A stretch of DNA of 40,428 nucleotides, taken from assembly GCF_030532265.1 (NCBI RefSeq), contig NZ_JAUNLM010000017.1, forward strand, positions 1 through 40,428. Reading direction: 5' to 3'. Origin of the DNA: Clostridium sp. Its GTDB lineage: Bacteria; Bacillota; Clostridia; Clostridiales; Clostridiaceae. Shown here piece after piece: positions 33,621 to 40,428 of the stretch; the stretch's first letter is position 1, and each line of letters begins with the position of its first letter. The notes beneath the pieces are model-generated. The model was given only the letters and a program-made list of their open reading frames with translations, was not told the origin of the DNA and did no database searches. The position numbers and the translations under genes were made by a program.

Positions 33621-35210
33621 TTATTCAACATGAGATGCTAAATCTTGAAGTTTTTCCAGTGCTAATGCTGCTCTTTCATCATCATCTACAAGAACAACTA
33701 AAAAATCTCCAGAAAGAATTTTTGTATTTCCTTTTGGTATAATTTCTTTTCCACCTCTCTTTATAGCAACTAAAAGACATCTATTTGGCCATTCTATATC
33801 TTTTATAAATTTACCTTCAACTTTACTTCCCATAAATACTGAAACCTCTAATAATGTTTTATTAACATAAGCCTTACATTCTTCACTATCACAATCTAAG
33901 TTACCACATTTTTTAAGTCGTCTTTCTAAAAGACTTTCATATATAGGTTCTGATTTTAATATATCAGAAGTAACATATGAAGCAATTACAACTACAGTAA
34001 GTGCTAATAAATGTTCAAATGATCCTGACATTTCAGTAATCAAAACAATTCCTGTTATAGGAGCTTTAACTATTGATGCAAAGTGTCCTGCCATAGCAAG
34101 TATTATAAAATTAATTATATATATTACCGGTATATTAGCTGCCTTACAAACAACTATTCCAAATATATTTCCAACTATTGCTCCTAATACTAACAATGGA
34201 AAGAATATTCCTCCAGGAGAATTAGAACCGAAACTTATAAATGTAAATAAGTATTTAACAATTAAAAATAAAAGTAACATCCAAATAGTGAATCCTCCAT
34301 TTACAAGACTCATAATAAGAATATGTCCCCCACCTAAAAGAAGTGGTGCTGTAAGTCCAATTATTCCTGCACATATGAAAGGAATCATTACTTTTATTTG
34401 AACTGGAACATTTTTAAACTTACCATATATATCTTGTGTTTTAAGTATTCCTTTGCTAAAAATCGCACCAGTAATTCCTAATATAATTCCTAATAATATT
34501 AACGCCCAATAATATTTTAATGGAAATACTTTTACATCTGAAAAACCTAGAGCAGGTTCAATTCCTAAAAAATTTTTACACATAAAATCTGCTGCTATAG
34601 AGGCTGACATAGCTGAAAGTAAAACCAACGGAGAAAAATTTTTATGTACCTCTTCTAATGCAAATATAACTCCTGATAAAGGAGCATTAAAAGCTCCAGC
34701 AAGACCTGCACTTGCACCACTTGTTATTAAAAACTTATCTTCAATATTTATTCTTTTACATACCTTTGAGAAACCTTGCCCTATTGATGCCCCCATTTGA
34801 ACTGATGGACCTTCACGACCTACTGATAATCCAGCAACTAATGCCATAGTTCCACCAACAAATTTAAAAACTAAAACTCTTAACCAATTAGCCTCAAGCC
34901 TTTTCATAAGTATGCCTTCTACCTGCGGTATACCACTACCTGATATCATAGGATCCTTTTTAACTAAACATCCAACTATAAATCCCATAATTCCTAAAAC
35001 TACAAAAACTAAAATTATGTCTAATGGATTTCCTTTTGCATAAACGTAAAATTTAATTAGTAGAGGAGATAACTTTTCAACTAGCACTCTATTTGCAACA
35101 ATTACTAATCCTGCAATTAATCCAATAAGTGCAGATTCCCATATTAATCTAATTTTCAAATTATTTCTATGGGGAAAAATTTCTTCTACTCCATCTTTAT
35201 TTTTTTTCAT
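33621..35210 (-). CDS. ClC-family H+/Cl- antiporter with C-terminal RCK_C domain
   Basis: A 529-aa protein. The chloride-filter motifs are GSGIP (91-95), GREGP (131-135) with gating Glu133, and GSNSPGGIFFPLL. AGAFNAPLSGVIFALEEV supplies the internal proton glutamate (Glu186/187), so it should be an exchanger rather than a channel. Residues about 450-525 form an RCK_C (TrkA-C) domain (KFIKDIEWPNRCLLVAIKRG, then GDFLVVLVDD) preceded by a small CGNLDCDSEEC segment. It would be regulated by a ligand of that domain, perhaps c-di-AMP. The RBS is AAGGGGG. Confidence 0.94.
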   Translation of the reverse strand: MKKNKDGVEEIFPHRNNLKIRLIWESALIGLIAGLVIVANRVLVEKLSPLLIKFYVYAKGNPLDIILVFVVLGIMGFIVGCLVKKDPMISGSGIPQVEGILMKRLEANWLRVLVFKFVGGTMALVAGLSVGREGPSVQMGASIGQGFSKVCKRINIEDKFLITSGASAGLAGAFNAPLSGVIFALEEVHKNFSPLVLLSAMSASIAADFMCKNFLGIEPALGFSDVKVFPLKYYWALILLGIILGITGAIFSKGILKTQDIYGKFKNVPVQIKVMIPFICAGIIGLTAPLLLGGGHILIMSLVNGGFTIWMLLLFLIVKYLFTFISFGSNSPGGIFFPLLVLGAIVGNIFGIVVCKAANIPVIYIINFIILAMAGHFASIVKAPITGIVLITEMSGSFEHLLALTVVVIASYVTSDILKSEPIYESLLERRLKKCGNLDCDSEECKAYVNKTLLEVSVFMGSKVEGKFIKDIEWPNRCLLVAIKRGGKEIIPKGNTKILSGDFLVVLVDDDERAALALEKLQDLASHVE

Positions 35211-35422
35211 TAATAATTCCCCCTTAAATACAGTCTATTTTTAATTATATATTTTATTTATAATAATAGAAAATTATATTAATCTCTTAAATTGCTACTT
35301 GGTATCATTTTATTTGATTTAATTTAATTAAATCTAAATTAACATATATTTCTTTAAATATCTCTTAATATCTATTATTATCCTCTAATTTCTAATATAT
35401 ATAATTTAATTTTTTGTAAACT

Positions 35423-35463
35423 AAAATATAAAGAGAGAGTATTTACCTCTCTCTTTATATTTT
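35423..35463 (-). terminator. Terminator of the flavodoxin/DUF3793 operon
   Basis: A 17-bp perfect stem, AAAATATAAAGAGAGAG (35423-35439) with 35447-35463 and a 7-nt loop. Confidence 0.85.
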
Positions 35464-35481
35464 ATAACCATTTTTTAAAAT

Positions 35482-36117
35482 TTATATGGCTATTTCTTCT
35501 TTACTTTTAAGAATTTCTATTATCTTATTTGATTTCATTTCTAATATTCCACAATTCAAAACAATTTCTTTTGATTTATTATAATTATTAAAAATTTCTA
35601 CTGCATTATCAAAATCATTAAAAACCTTCCAATAACCACATATTAAACATTTCTTTTTATTACATTCCATAAAATCAATAACATCATCTAATGGTATCCC
35701 TAAAAATATTCCAAGTTCATGAGGACAATGAATCTTTTCATATCTATAAACTAAAACATTTAATATATCTTTGATATTAAAATTTAAATTAATTGTATAT
35801 CCTAATTTAATTAAAAACATTTTTATCTTTTTTGAACTTATAACTTTTTTTAATTTTTCCTCTGAATATATAAGTAATATAATAGCGTTTTCATCTTCTC
35901 TTAATACAATATAATCTAAGTCTATCTTATTCATAAAAGTTTTTTTATAATTTCTCCAAATTAAATATTCTTTACTTTTCTTTTTTAAAGTTATAGTTGA
36001 AGATGGCTTAAAGCCACTTACTACTGGTGCTAATAAAAATAACATATATTTATCAAAGTATTCAATATCACTAACATAATTTAATTTATCCATAAATAAT
36101 TTAACTTTATTCTCCAT
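35482..36117 (-). CDS. DUF3793-family protein
   Basis: The start is ATG 36117 with AGGAGAG at 6-nt spacing; the TTG two codons earlier directly abuts that site and cannot use it. The 211-aa protein has the DUF3793 features: LLAPVVSGFKPSS near the N-terminus, and CPHELGIFLGIPLDDVIDF followed by CLICGYWKVFNDFDNAVEIF. Cysteines in the CNKKKCLICGYW segment may bind a metal. It lies 18 nt after a flavodoxin gene, a frequent pairing in clostridia, so it probably acts in iron-starvation electron transfer. The biochemical role is unknown. Confidence 0.85.
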   Translation of the reverse strand: MENKVKLFMDKLNYVSDIEYFDKYMLFLLAPVVSGFKPSSTITLKKKSKEYLIWRNYKKTFMNKIDLDYIVLREDENAIILLIYSEEKLKKVISSKKIKMFLIKLGYTINLNFNIKDILNVLVYRYEKIHCPHELGIFLGIPLDDVIDFMECNKKKCLICGYWKVFNDFDNAVEIFNNYNKSKEIVLNCGILEMKSNKIIEILKSKEEIAI

Positions 36118-36135
36118 CTTCAACTCTCCTTTTAC

Positions 36136-36561
36136 TTACATTTTACCTATTCTTTTTCCAATTTCTATTAATTTATCCCTGTCGTCACCTTCTGGAAATT
36201 CTTTAACTATTACTTCTCTTTCTAATAACTCAGCTCCTGAACCTTCCATTCTTTCTTCCCAATTTGTCATAAACTCTCCATTTCCCCATCCGTATGAACC
36301 AAAAAGAACCATCTTCTTTCCTGATACTTCGCCTTCTATTGATTCTACAAATGGTTCCATTTCGCATTCTTCTATAACTTCAACTCCCATTGATGGTGAA
36401 CCTAAAATTAAAACATCACAATTTTTAACATCATCTATTGATGCATTATCAACAGTTTTTAACTCTACACTTGCTCCTGAATCATTTAATCCTTCTGCAA
36501 TTAATTTTGCCATTTCTTCTGTATTTCCTGTTCCTGACCAATAAATTATATTTGCTTTCAT
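36136..36561 (-). CDS. Flavodoxin (second copy)
   Basis: A 141-aa short-chain flavodoxin with the FMN phosphate loop SGTGNTEEMAK, LGSPSMGVEVIEE and LFGSYGWGNGEFM. It carries low-potential electrons in place of ferredoxin when iron is scarce. It resembles the neighbouring copy closely along its whole length, so a tandem duplication is likely. It has its own Fur-boxed promoter (36607-36635, box 36580-36599) and is co-transcribed with the DUF3793 gene. Confidence 0.95.
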   Translation of the reverse strand: MKANIIYWSGTGNTEEMAKLIAEGLNDSGASVELKTVDNASIDDVKNCDVLILGSPSMGVEVIEECEMEPFVESIEGEVSGKKMVLFGSYGWGNGEFMTNWEERMEGSGAELLEREVIVKEFPEGDDRDKLIEIGKRIGKM

Positions 36562-36579
36562 ATAATTCTACCTCCTAAT

Positions 36580-36599
36580 TGATATTGATTATCATTATT
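36580..36599. promoter_or_regulatory. Fur box of the second flavodoxin
   Basis: TGATATT-G-ATTATCA (36580-36594) matches the 7-1-7 Fur consensus at 13 of 14 positions. On the minus strand the 19-mer at 36599-36581 differs from GATAATGATAATCATTATC at two positions. It lies on the expected transcription start. Confidence 0.85.
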
Positions 36600-36606
36600 T
36601 AATGAT

Positions 36607-36635
36607 ATTTTATTCTATCCTTTATATATTGTCAA
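36607..36635 (-). promoter_or_regulatory. Promoter of the second flavodoxin
   Basis: On the minus strand TTGACA (36635-36630), 17 nt, TAAAAT (36612-36607). Confidence 0.8.
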
Positions 36636-36657
36636 TAGTTTAATTTTAAAAATAAAA

Positions 36658-36687
36658 AATCACTTCCATAAACATGAAAGTGATTTT
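36658..36687 (-). terminator. Terminator of the first flavodoxin
   Basis: AAATCACTT-C-CAT pairs with ATG-A-AAGTGATTT around AAAC with one mismatch; T-runs lie on both sides. Confidence 0.75.
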
Positions 36688-36707
36688 TATATAAGTAATA
36701 ATATTTA

Positions 36708-37130
36708 TTATTTTGATATTCTTCTTCCTAACTCAACTAGCTTGTCTGAATCTTCTCCTTCTGGTTCTCCCTTTACAACTACACTTTTTTCTAAAAGTTC
36801 CGCTCCATTATCTTCCATTCTTTGTTCCCATTCATCCATGAAGGCTCCGCCTCCCCATCCATATGAACCAAAAAGAATCATTTTCTTTCCTGATACTTCT
36901 CCTTCTATTGATTCGATAAATGGTTCAACTTCTGTTTCTTCTAAATTTTCAGCTCCCATAGCTGGTGAGCCTAAAAGAACTATATCGCAATCTTTAATTT
37001 CATTTTCTGATGCAGAATCCATAGTAAATAAATTTACTTCTGCCCCATTTTCTTTTGCTCCACTAGCTATTAATTCAGCCATTTTCTTAGTGTTTCCTGT
37101 TGATGAATAATATATAACATTAATTTTCAT
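36708..37130 (-). CDS. Flavodoxin (first copy)
   Basis: A 140-aa short-chain flavodoxin with SSTGNTKKMAEL, LGSPAMGAENLEE and FGSYGWGGGAFM. It is very similar to the copy at 36136-36561. The acidic surface typical of electron-transfer partners is clear. It is monocistronic: own promoter with a Fur-like box, own terminator. The RBS is AGAGG. Confidence 0.95.
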   Translation of the reverse strand: MKINVIYYSSTGNTKKMAELIASGAKENGAEVNLFTMDSASENEIKDCDIVLLGSPAMGAENLEETEVEPFIESIEGEVSGKKMILFGSYGWGGGAFMDEWEQRMEDNGAELLEKSVVVKGEPEGEDSDKLVELGRRISK

Positions 37131-37150
37131 AATATCTACCTCTTTCTAAT

Positions 37151-37165
37151 TAATAATAATTATCT
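37151..37165. promoter_or_regulatory. Fur box of the first flavodoxin
   Basis: TAATAAT-A-ATTATCT matches the 7-1-7 Fur consensus at 12 of 14 positions and covers the expected start. Confidence 0.65.
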
Positions 37166-37171
37166 ACTAAT

Positions 37172-37200
37172 AATATACATTAATTATCTATTTCAGTCAA
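37172..37200 (-). promoter_or_regulatory. Promoter of the first flavodoxin
   Basis: On the minus strand TTGACT (37200-37195), 17 nt, TATATT (37177-37172). Confidence 0.8.
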
Positions 37201-37236
37201 TAGATTTTGGAAAATTTCTTATCATTTTACTCTGAT

Positions 37237-37899
37237 TTATTTTAACTTACCATTTTCCATAATTAAAATCCTATCTGCAACGTTGTTTGCAAAATCAATA
37301 TCATGTGTAATTATCATTATTGATATTCCATCTTCATTTAATTTTTTTATTATCTTAGATACTTCTATTGTTGTTTCAGGATCTAATGCAGATGTTGGCT
37401 CATCAAAGCATAATATTTTAGGGCTCATAGCTAATGCTCTTGCAATAGCAACTCTTTGTTTTTGTCCTCCTGAAAGTTCATTTGGATAACTATTTTCTTT
37501 TCCATTCATTGATAAATTATCAAGAAGTTTTAAAGCCATTGCTTTAGCTTTATCTTTGTCCATTTTTAAAACTTTAATAGGAGCTTCAATTATATTTTCA
37601 ATAACAGTCATATGTGGAAATAGATTAAAATTTTGAAACACAACTCCTATGTCCTTTCTTATTTCTTTCAATAATTTACCTTCTGAATATTTTCCATCAG
37701 CAAAGAAAGTTTTATCATTTATAATAATTTTTCCATTATCACACTTTTCAAGACCTGTTACACATCTTAATAATGTTGTTTTTCCTTCTCCTGATTTTCC
37801 AACTACAACAACTGTTTCACCTTTTTTTATATGTAAGTCTAAATTTTCAAAAATATTATTATTTCCAAAGCTCTTTTTTATTCTTTCAACCTTTAACAT
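37237..37899 (-). CDS. Polar amino-acid ABC transporter, ATPase (GlnQ-type)
   Basis: A 220-aa ATPase. Walker A GKSGEGKT (34-41), Q-loop VVFQNFNLFPHMTV, signature LSGGQKQR (142-149), Walker B ILCFDEP (162-168) and the H-loop IITHD are all present. It powers the importer formed with the two genes upstream. Third and last gene of the operon, 12 nt after the permease. Confidence 0.95.
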   Translation of the reverse strand: MLKVERIKKSFGNNNIFENLDLHIKKGETVVVVGKSGEGKTTLLRCVTGLEKCDNGKIIINDKTFFADGKYSEGKLLKEIRKDIGVVFQNFNLFPHMTVIENIIEAPIKVLKMDKDKAKAMALKLLDNLSMNGKENSYPNELSGGQKQRVAIARALAMSPKILCFDEPTSALDPETTIEVSKIIKKLNEDGISIMIITHDIDFANNVADRILIMENGKLK

Positions 37900-37911
37900 A
37901 AAATCTTCTCC

Positions 37912-38550
37912 TTACTTATAATAATTGTACTTTTTTTCTAAAACTTTAAATATGTTAGTTAAGATTAAAACTAATAAAATATATACTATTCCTACAAGCA
38001 ACAATGGTAATAATGATGCATATCTATTTGTAGCAATTTTTCCTACCATTAATATATCTTGAAGCCCTACTATATAAACTAATGATGTATCTTTTATAAG
38101 GGTTATAATTTCATTTCCTATGGCTGGAATAACCCTTTTAAATGCCTGTGGTAAAATTATTCTTTTATATATATTAAATTCTGAAAGTCCTAACATACTT
38201 GAAGCTTCAATTTGTCCTTCATCTATTGATTCAATTCCAGCTCTAAATATTTCTGCAAAATATGCTGCATAATTTAAAATAAAAGCAACTACTGCTGCAT
38301 CAAATCTATTAAATTTTATTCCTATTAAAGGTAGTCCAAAAAATACAAATATAATCTGTAAAAGAAGTGGTGTTCCTCTCATAAGTAATATATAAGTATC
38401 TATAATACATCTACTAACTTTTGTTGCTTTCTCTCTAAAAATTGATATTAAAATACCAAAAGGAATCGAAATTAAAGCCGTTAAAATAAATATACTTAAT
38501 GTAATTTTCAATCCATTTAATAACTGTGGTAATAATACTTCTATATTCAT
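37912..38550 (-). CDS. Polar amino-acid ABC transporter, permease (GlnP/HisM-type)
   Basis: A 212-aa permease with five transmembrane helices. It opens QLLNGLKITLSIFILTA and has the RGTPLLLQIIFVFFGLP segment. The EAA loop ASSMLGLSEFNIYKRIILPQAF-type block docks with the ATPase. It starts 1 nt after the binding-protein gene stop. As a single permease it probably acts as a homodimer. Confidence 0.95.
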   Translation of the reverse strand: MNIEVLLPQLLNGLKITLSIFILTALISIPFGILISIFREKATKVSRCIIDTYILLMRGTPLLLQIIFVFFGLPLIGIKFNRFDAAVVAFILNYAAYFAEIFRAGIESIDEGQIEASSMLGLSEFNIYKRIILPQAFKRVIPAIGNEIITLIKDTSLVYIVGLQDILMVGKIATNRYASLLPLLLVGIVYILLVLILTNIFKVLEKKYNYYK

Positions 38551-38551
38551 C

Positions 38552-39361
38552 TTAAAATTCTCCCTTTAATATAATATCTTTTCCAAACCATTTTTTTGAT
38601 ATTGTACTTGCTGTTCCATCTTTAATAACTTCTTTTAAACCTTTGTTTATTTCTTCTTTTAATTTTTCATCATTTTTCCTAATTCCAACAGCAAAATATT
38701 CTTCACCAAAATTTTCATTTAATACTCTATATTTATTTGCTCCTCTAGCATTAATATAATACCTAGCCAGAACCTCATCAGCAACTACAGCATCAATTCT
38801 CTTTGCATCTAAATCCATAAGCACATCATTATTAGATTGATATGCTATATAATTTTTTCTATTTAAACTATTTAAAAATTTCTTATCTTTTGATATTGCG
38901 TCTGCTGCACTTGAAGCTGATTGAACCCCAACATTTTTATCTTTTAAATCCTTTTTGTCTTCTATATTACTATTTTTTCTAACTATTATTACTTGTTTAT
39001 CTGATATATAAGGAATGGAAAAATCAACTTGCTTTTCTCTTTCTTTAGTTATTGAATACCCACTCCATATTAAATCTATATCTTTATTTCTAAGTTCTGT
39101 TTCCTTAGTAGTCCAATCTATAGGTTGAAAGATTATTTGTTTATTTATTTTTTCTCCTACAGCTTTTGCAAGATCTATATCAAAACCAACAACTTTTCCA
39201 CTATCATCTTTAAATCCCATTGGTACAAAAGTATCATCATATCCAATTATAATTTTGTTATTATATTCTGTTTTATCCTCTTTATTTAATAAGTTAACTA
39301 TAAAAATTATACTTATAATTACTAATATCCAAATAAATATTTCTATAAAAAATTTCCTCAT
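38552..39361 (-). CDS. Amino-acid ABC transporter substrate-binding protein, membrane-anchored
   Basis: A 269-aa SBP_bac_3 protein: IIGYDDTFVPMGFKDD, GKVVGFDIDLAKAVGE, IDLIWSGYSITKEREKQVDFS and the hinge VGVQSASSAADAI. GFDIDLAKA and the Arg in the ITKERE region bind the amino-acid backbone in the family. The N-terminal helix (about 6-24) has no lipobox cysteine and no signal-peptidase site, so it is likely an uncleaved anchor. The RBS is AGGAGGAG. It is first in the operon, with a good promoter. Confidence 0.93.
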   Translation of the reverse strand: MRKFFIEIFIWILVIISIIFIVNLLNKEDKTEYNNKIIIGYDDTFVPMGFKDDSGKVVGFDIDLAKAVGEKINKQIIFQPIDWTTKETELRNKDIDLIWSGYSITKEREKQVDFSIPYISDKQVIIVRKNSNIEDKKDLKDKNVGVQSASSAADAISKDKKFLNSLNRKNYIAYQSNNDVLMDLDAKRIDAVVADEVLARYYINARGANKYRVLNENFGEEYFAVGIRKNDEKLKEEINKGLKEVIKDGTASTISKKWFGKDIILKGEF

Positions 39362-39391
39362 AAACTCCTCCTAAAACTTTTATTATTTAAT

Positions 39392-39420
39392 ACTTTATCA
39401 CGCTAAATTATTAAAGTCAA
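39392..39420 (-). promoter_or_regulatory. Sigma-A promoter of the amino-acid ABC operon
   Basis: On the minus strand TTGACT (39420-39415), 17 nt, TAAAGT (39397-39392). No T-box or riboswitch is seen in the short leader. Confidence 0.75.
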
Positions 39421-39427
39421 TATATAA

Positions 39428-39464
39428 AAATAAACTCCTAGAGTTATTTTTCTAGAAGTTTATT
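39428..39464 (-). terminator. Terminator of the lipoprotein gene
   Basis: An imperfect long stem built from TAAACTCCTAGA (39431-39442) and TCTAGAAGTTTA (39451-39462). It overlaps the stop codon of the lipoprotein gene. Confidence 0.7.
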
Positions 39465-39792
39465 TATTAAGTAATTCTTTTAAAGTGCCACTAACTTGTT
39501 CCGTATGCCCAACAACTGTATCATTAACTTTTCTTTCTATATCTTTTGTATCTTTCTCTAATTCTTCTTTTATATCTTTATATTGAGTTGATACCTTTTT
39601 AGATTCATCTATTTTACTTTTAATTTCTAATGTTTCTGGTAATTCTAATTTTAAAGATATGTCTTTGCCTATTTCTTCTACGTTAATTTCTTCATTTTGA
39701 GCTACATCTGTTTTTATTTTATTATCTCCAGCACACCCTGCTAACATAAAAACAGATAATGTTAAGACCATAACTATTATAAATTTTTTCAT
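39460..39792 (-). CDS. Small lipoprotein, 110 aa
   Basis: MKKFIIVMVLTLSVFMLAGC is a lipoprotein signal with lipobox LAGC (Cys20). The mature part is a highly charged single helix or coiled coil (EIGKDISLKLELPETLEI, then KVSTQYKDIKEELEKDT) ending at KELLNK. No family was recognised. It would sit on the outer face of the membrane. A possible promoter is TTGAAA-N18-TAAAAT (about 39841-39870). The RBS is GAGGAGG. Confidence 0.75.
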   Translation of the reverse strand: MKKFIIVMVLTLSVFMLAGCAGDNKIKTDVAQNEEINVEEIGKDISLKLELPETLEIKSKIDESKKVSTQYKDIKEELEKDTKDIERKVNDTVVGHTEQVSGTLKELLNK

Positions 39793-39899
39793 TGTGTCCT
39801 CCTCGCTTAAGATGTTCTTAATTTGAGATATTTTAATTTTATGATTATATTTAATAAGTTTTCAATAACATTTAATTAAGTTTTACACAATGTTAATAT

Positions 39900-39933
39900 A
39901 AAATCCCTAGAAATTCATATTTCTAGGGATTTT
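39900..39933 (-). terminator. Terminator of the SPFH-protein gene
   Basis: A 15-bp perfect stem AAAATCCCTAGAAAT (39900-39914) with 39919-39933, loop TCAT; the minus-strand T-run begins in the stem. Confidence 0.88.
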
Positions 39934-39936
39934 ATT

Positions 39937-40428
39937 CTAATTATTACTATCTTTTAACATTTCTCCTATTGCAGCTATACTTCCAAGTGATGATAAAGTT
40001 TCATTTGGTAAAATAAGTTTATTAGCTGGATTATTAGCCATCTCTTTAAGAGCTTCAACTTGTTTTAAAGCAATTACTCTTTCATCAGTTCCTGACTCTA
40101 TAATAGCAGAGTTTATTTTTCTAACAGCTTCTGATTCTGCCTTTGCTATTTCTTCTATTGCTTTTGCTTTACCTTCAGCTTCTAATAATTGAGATTCTTT
40201 TAAACCTTCTGCTCTTCTTATTTGAGCTTCCTTTTCAGCTTCAGCTTGTAATATTTTAGCTTGCTTTTCTCCTTCAGCCTTAGCAATCTGTGATTGTCTT
40301 AACCCTTCAGCTTGAAGTATCATAGCTCTCTTATCTCTTTCAGCCTTCATTTGTTTTTCCATAGCATTTTGAATTTCTGATGGTGGAATTATATTTTTTA
40401 TTTCTACTGATAATATTTTAATACCATA
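39937..40428 (-). CDS. SPFH/band-7 (stomatin-like) protein, C-terminal part
   Basis: The frame is open to the window edge, giving 163 residues; the N-terminal half is missing. The visible part starts YGIKILSVEIKNIIPPSEIQ, the end of the band-7 domain. The alanine/glutamate-rich coiled coil follows (KAERDKRAMILQAEG, with repeated AEGEKQAKILQAEAEKE-like units), then LILPNETLSSLGSIAAIGEML. Such proteins oligomerise in membrane microdomains, usually next to an NfeD protein and sometimes with a protease. Met at 40362 is internal, not a start. Confidence 0.93.
   Translation of the reverse strand, partial: YGIKILSVEIKNIIPPSEIQNAMEKQMKAERDKRAMILQAEGLRQSQIAKAEGEKQAKILQAEAEKEAQIRRAEGLKESQLLEAEGKAKAIEEIAKAESEAVRKINSAIIESGTDERVIALKQVEALKEMANNPANKLILPNETLSSLGSIAAIGEMLKDSNN

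Noticed and set aside
36742-37110. 122-codon plus-strand open frame
   Set aside because: Antisense to a clear flavodoxin; proline/serine-rich composition is typical of a shadow frame.

Overview
The window is a chromosomal stretch from a low-GC, anaerobic Firmicute, most likely Clostridium sensu stricto. The grounds are strongly AT-rich intergenic DNA, heavy use of TTA/AAA/ATA codons, GGAGG-type ribosome sites with several TTG starts, and a clostridial gene set: fused PurL, Fe-S type PurF, DUF5685, DUF3793, UPF0597 cysteine desulfidase and paired flavodoxins. Species cannot be fixed from the sequence. There are no tRNA or rRNA genes, insertion sequences, phage genes or CRISPR arrays. It reads as ordinary core and accessory chromosome.

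Layout. 1-85 holds the first codons of a leftward ygeY-type M20 hydrolase, read from a textbook sigma-54 promoter with phased upstream palindromes. 426-566 may be a small stand-alone RNA. 685-2142 is a CPA2 cation/proton antiporter. 2176-5694 (minus) is the PTS-type dihydroxyacetone kinase operon dhaKLM downstream of a cysteine desulfidase-like gene. 5849-8077 holds a 54-aa cysteine-rich protein, an unknown 190-aa protein and a SAM methyltransferase. 8262-10433 is a PAS-GGDEF-EAL protein preceded by a cyclic-di-GMP-I riboswitch with an intrinsic terminator. 10501-21345 (minus) is the purine operon purL-E-C-F-M-N-H-D from one sigma-A promoter with PurBox-like sites. 21648-26344 (minus) is an MMPL/RND permease plus an exported LxxG-repeat protein under a TetR-like palindrome. 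26644-28681 (plus) is a DUF5685 / J-domain / membrane-protein operon. 28760-30647 (minus) has a small membrane protein and a pyridoxamine-type kinase paired with an ECF S component. 30812-35210 (minus) has a POT peptide transporter, a membrane NERD-like protein and a ClC antiporter with RCK_C. 35482-37130 (minus) has two Fur-boxed flavodoxins and a DUF3793 protein. 37237-39361 (minus) is an amino-acid ABC transporter. 39460-40428 (minus) has a small lipoprotein and the C-terminal part of an SPFH/band-7 protein.

How the genes fit together. The purine operon carries every step from PRPP to IMP except PurB. It runs straight into the c-di-GMP riboswitch, so purine (GTP) synthesis lies directly upstream of a c-di-GMP-turnover gene. 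Iron logic is visible in the flavodoxin promoters. Two ion transporters carry RCK_C domains, a fold known in other Firmicutes to bind c-di-AMP. The least understood units are the DUF5685/J-protein operon, the MMPL/LxxG pair, and the candidate small RNAs near 460-566 and 21543-21605.
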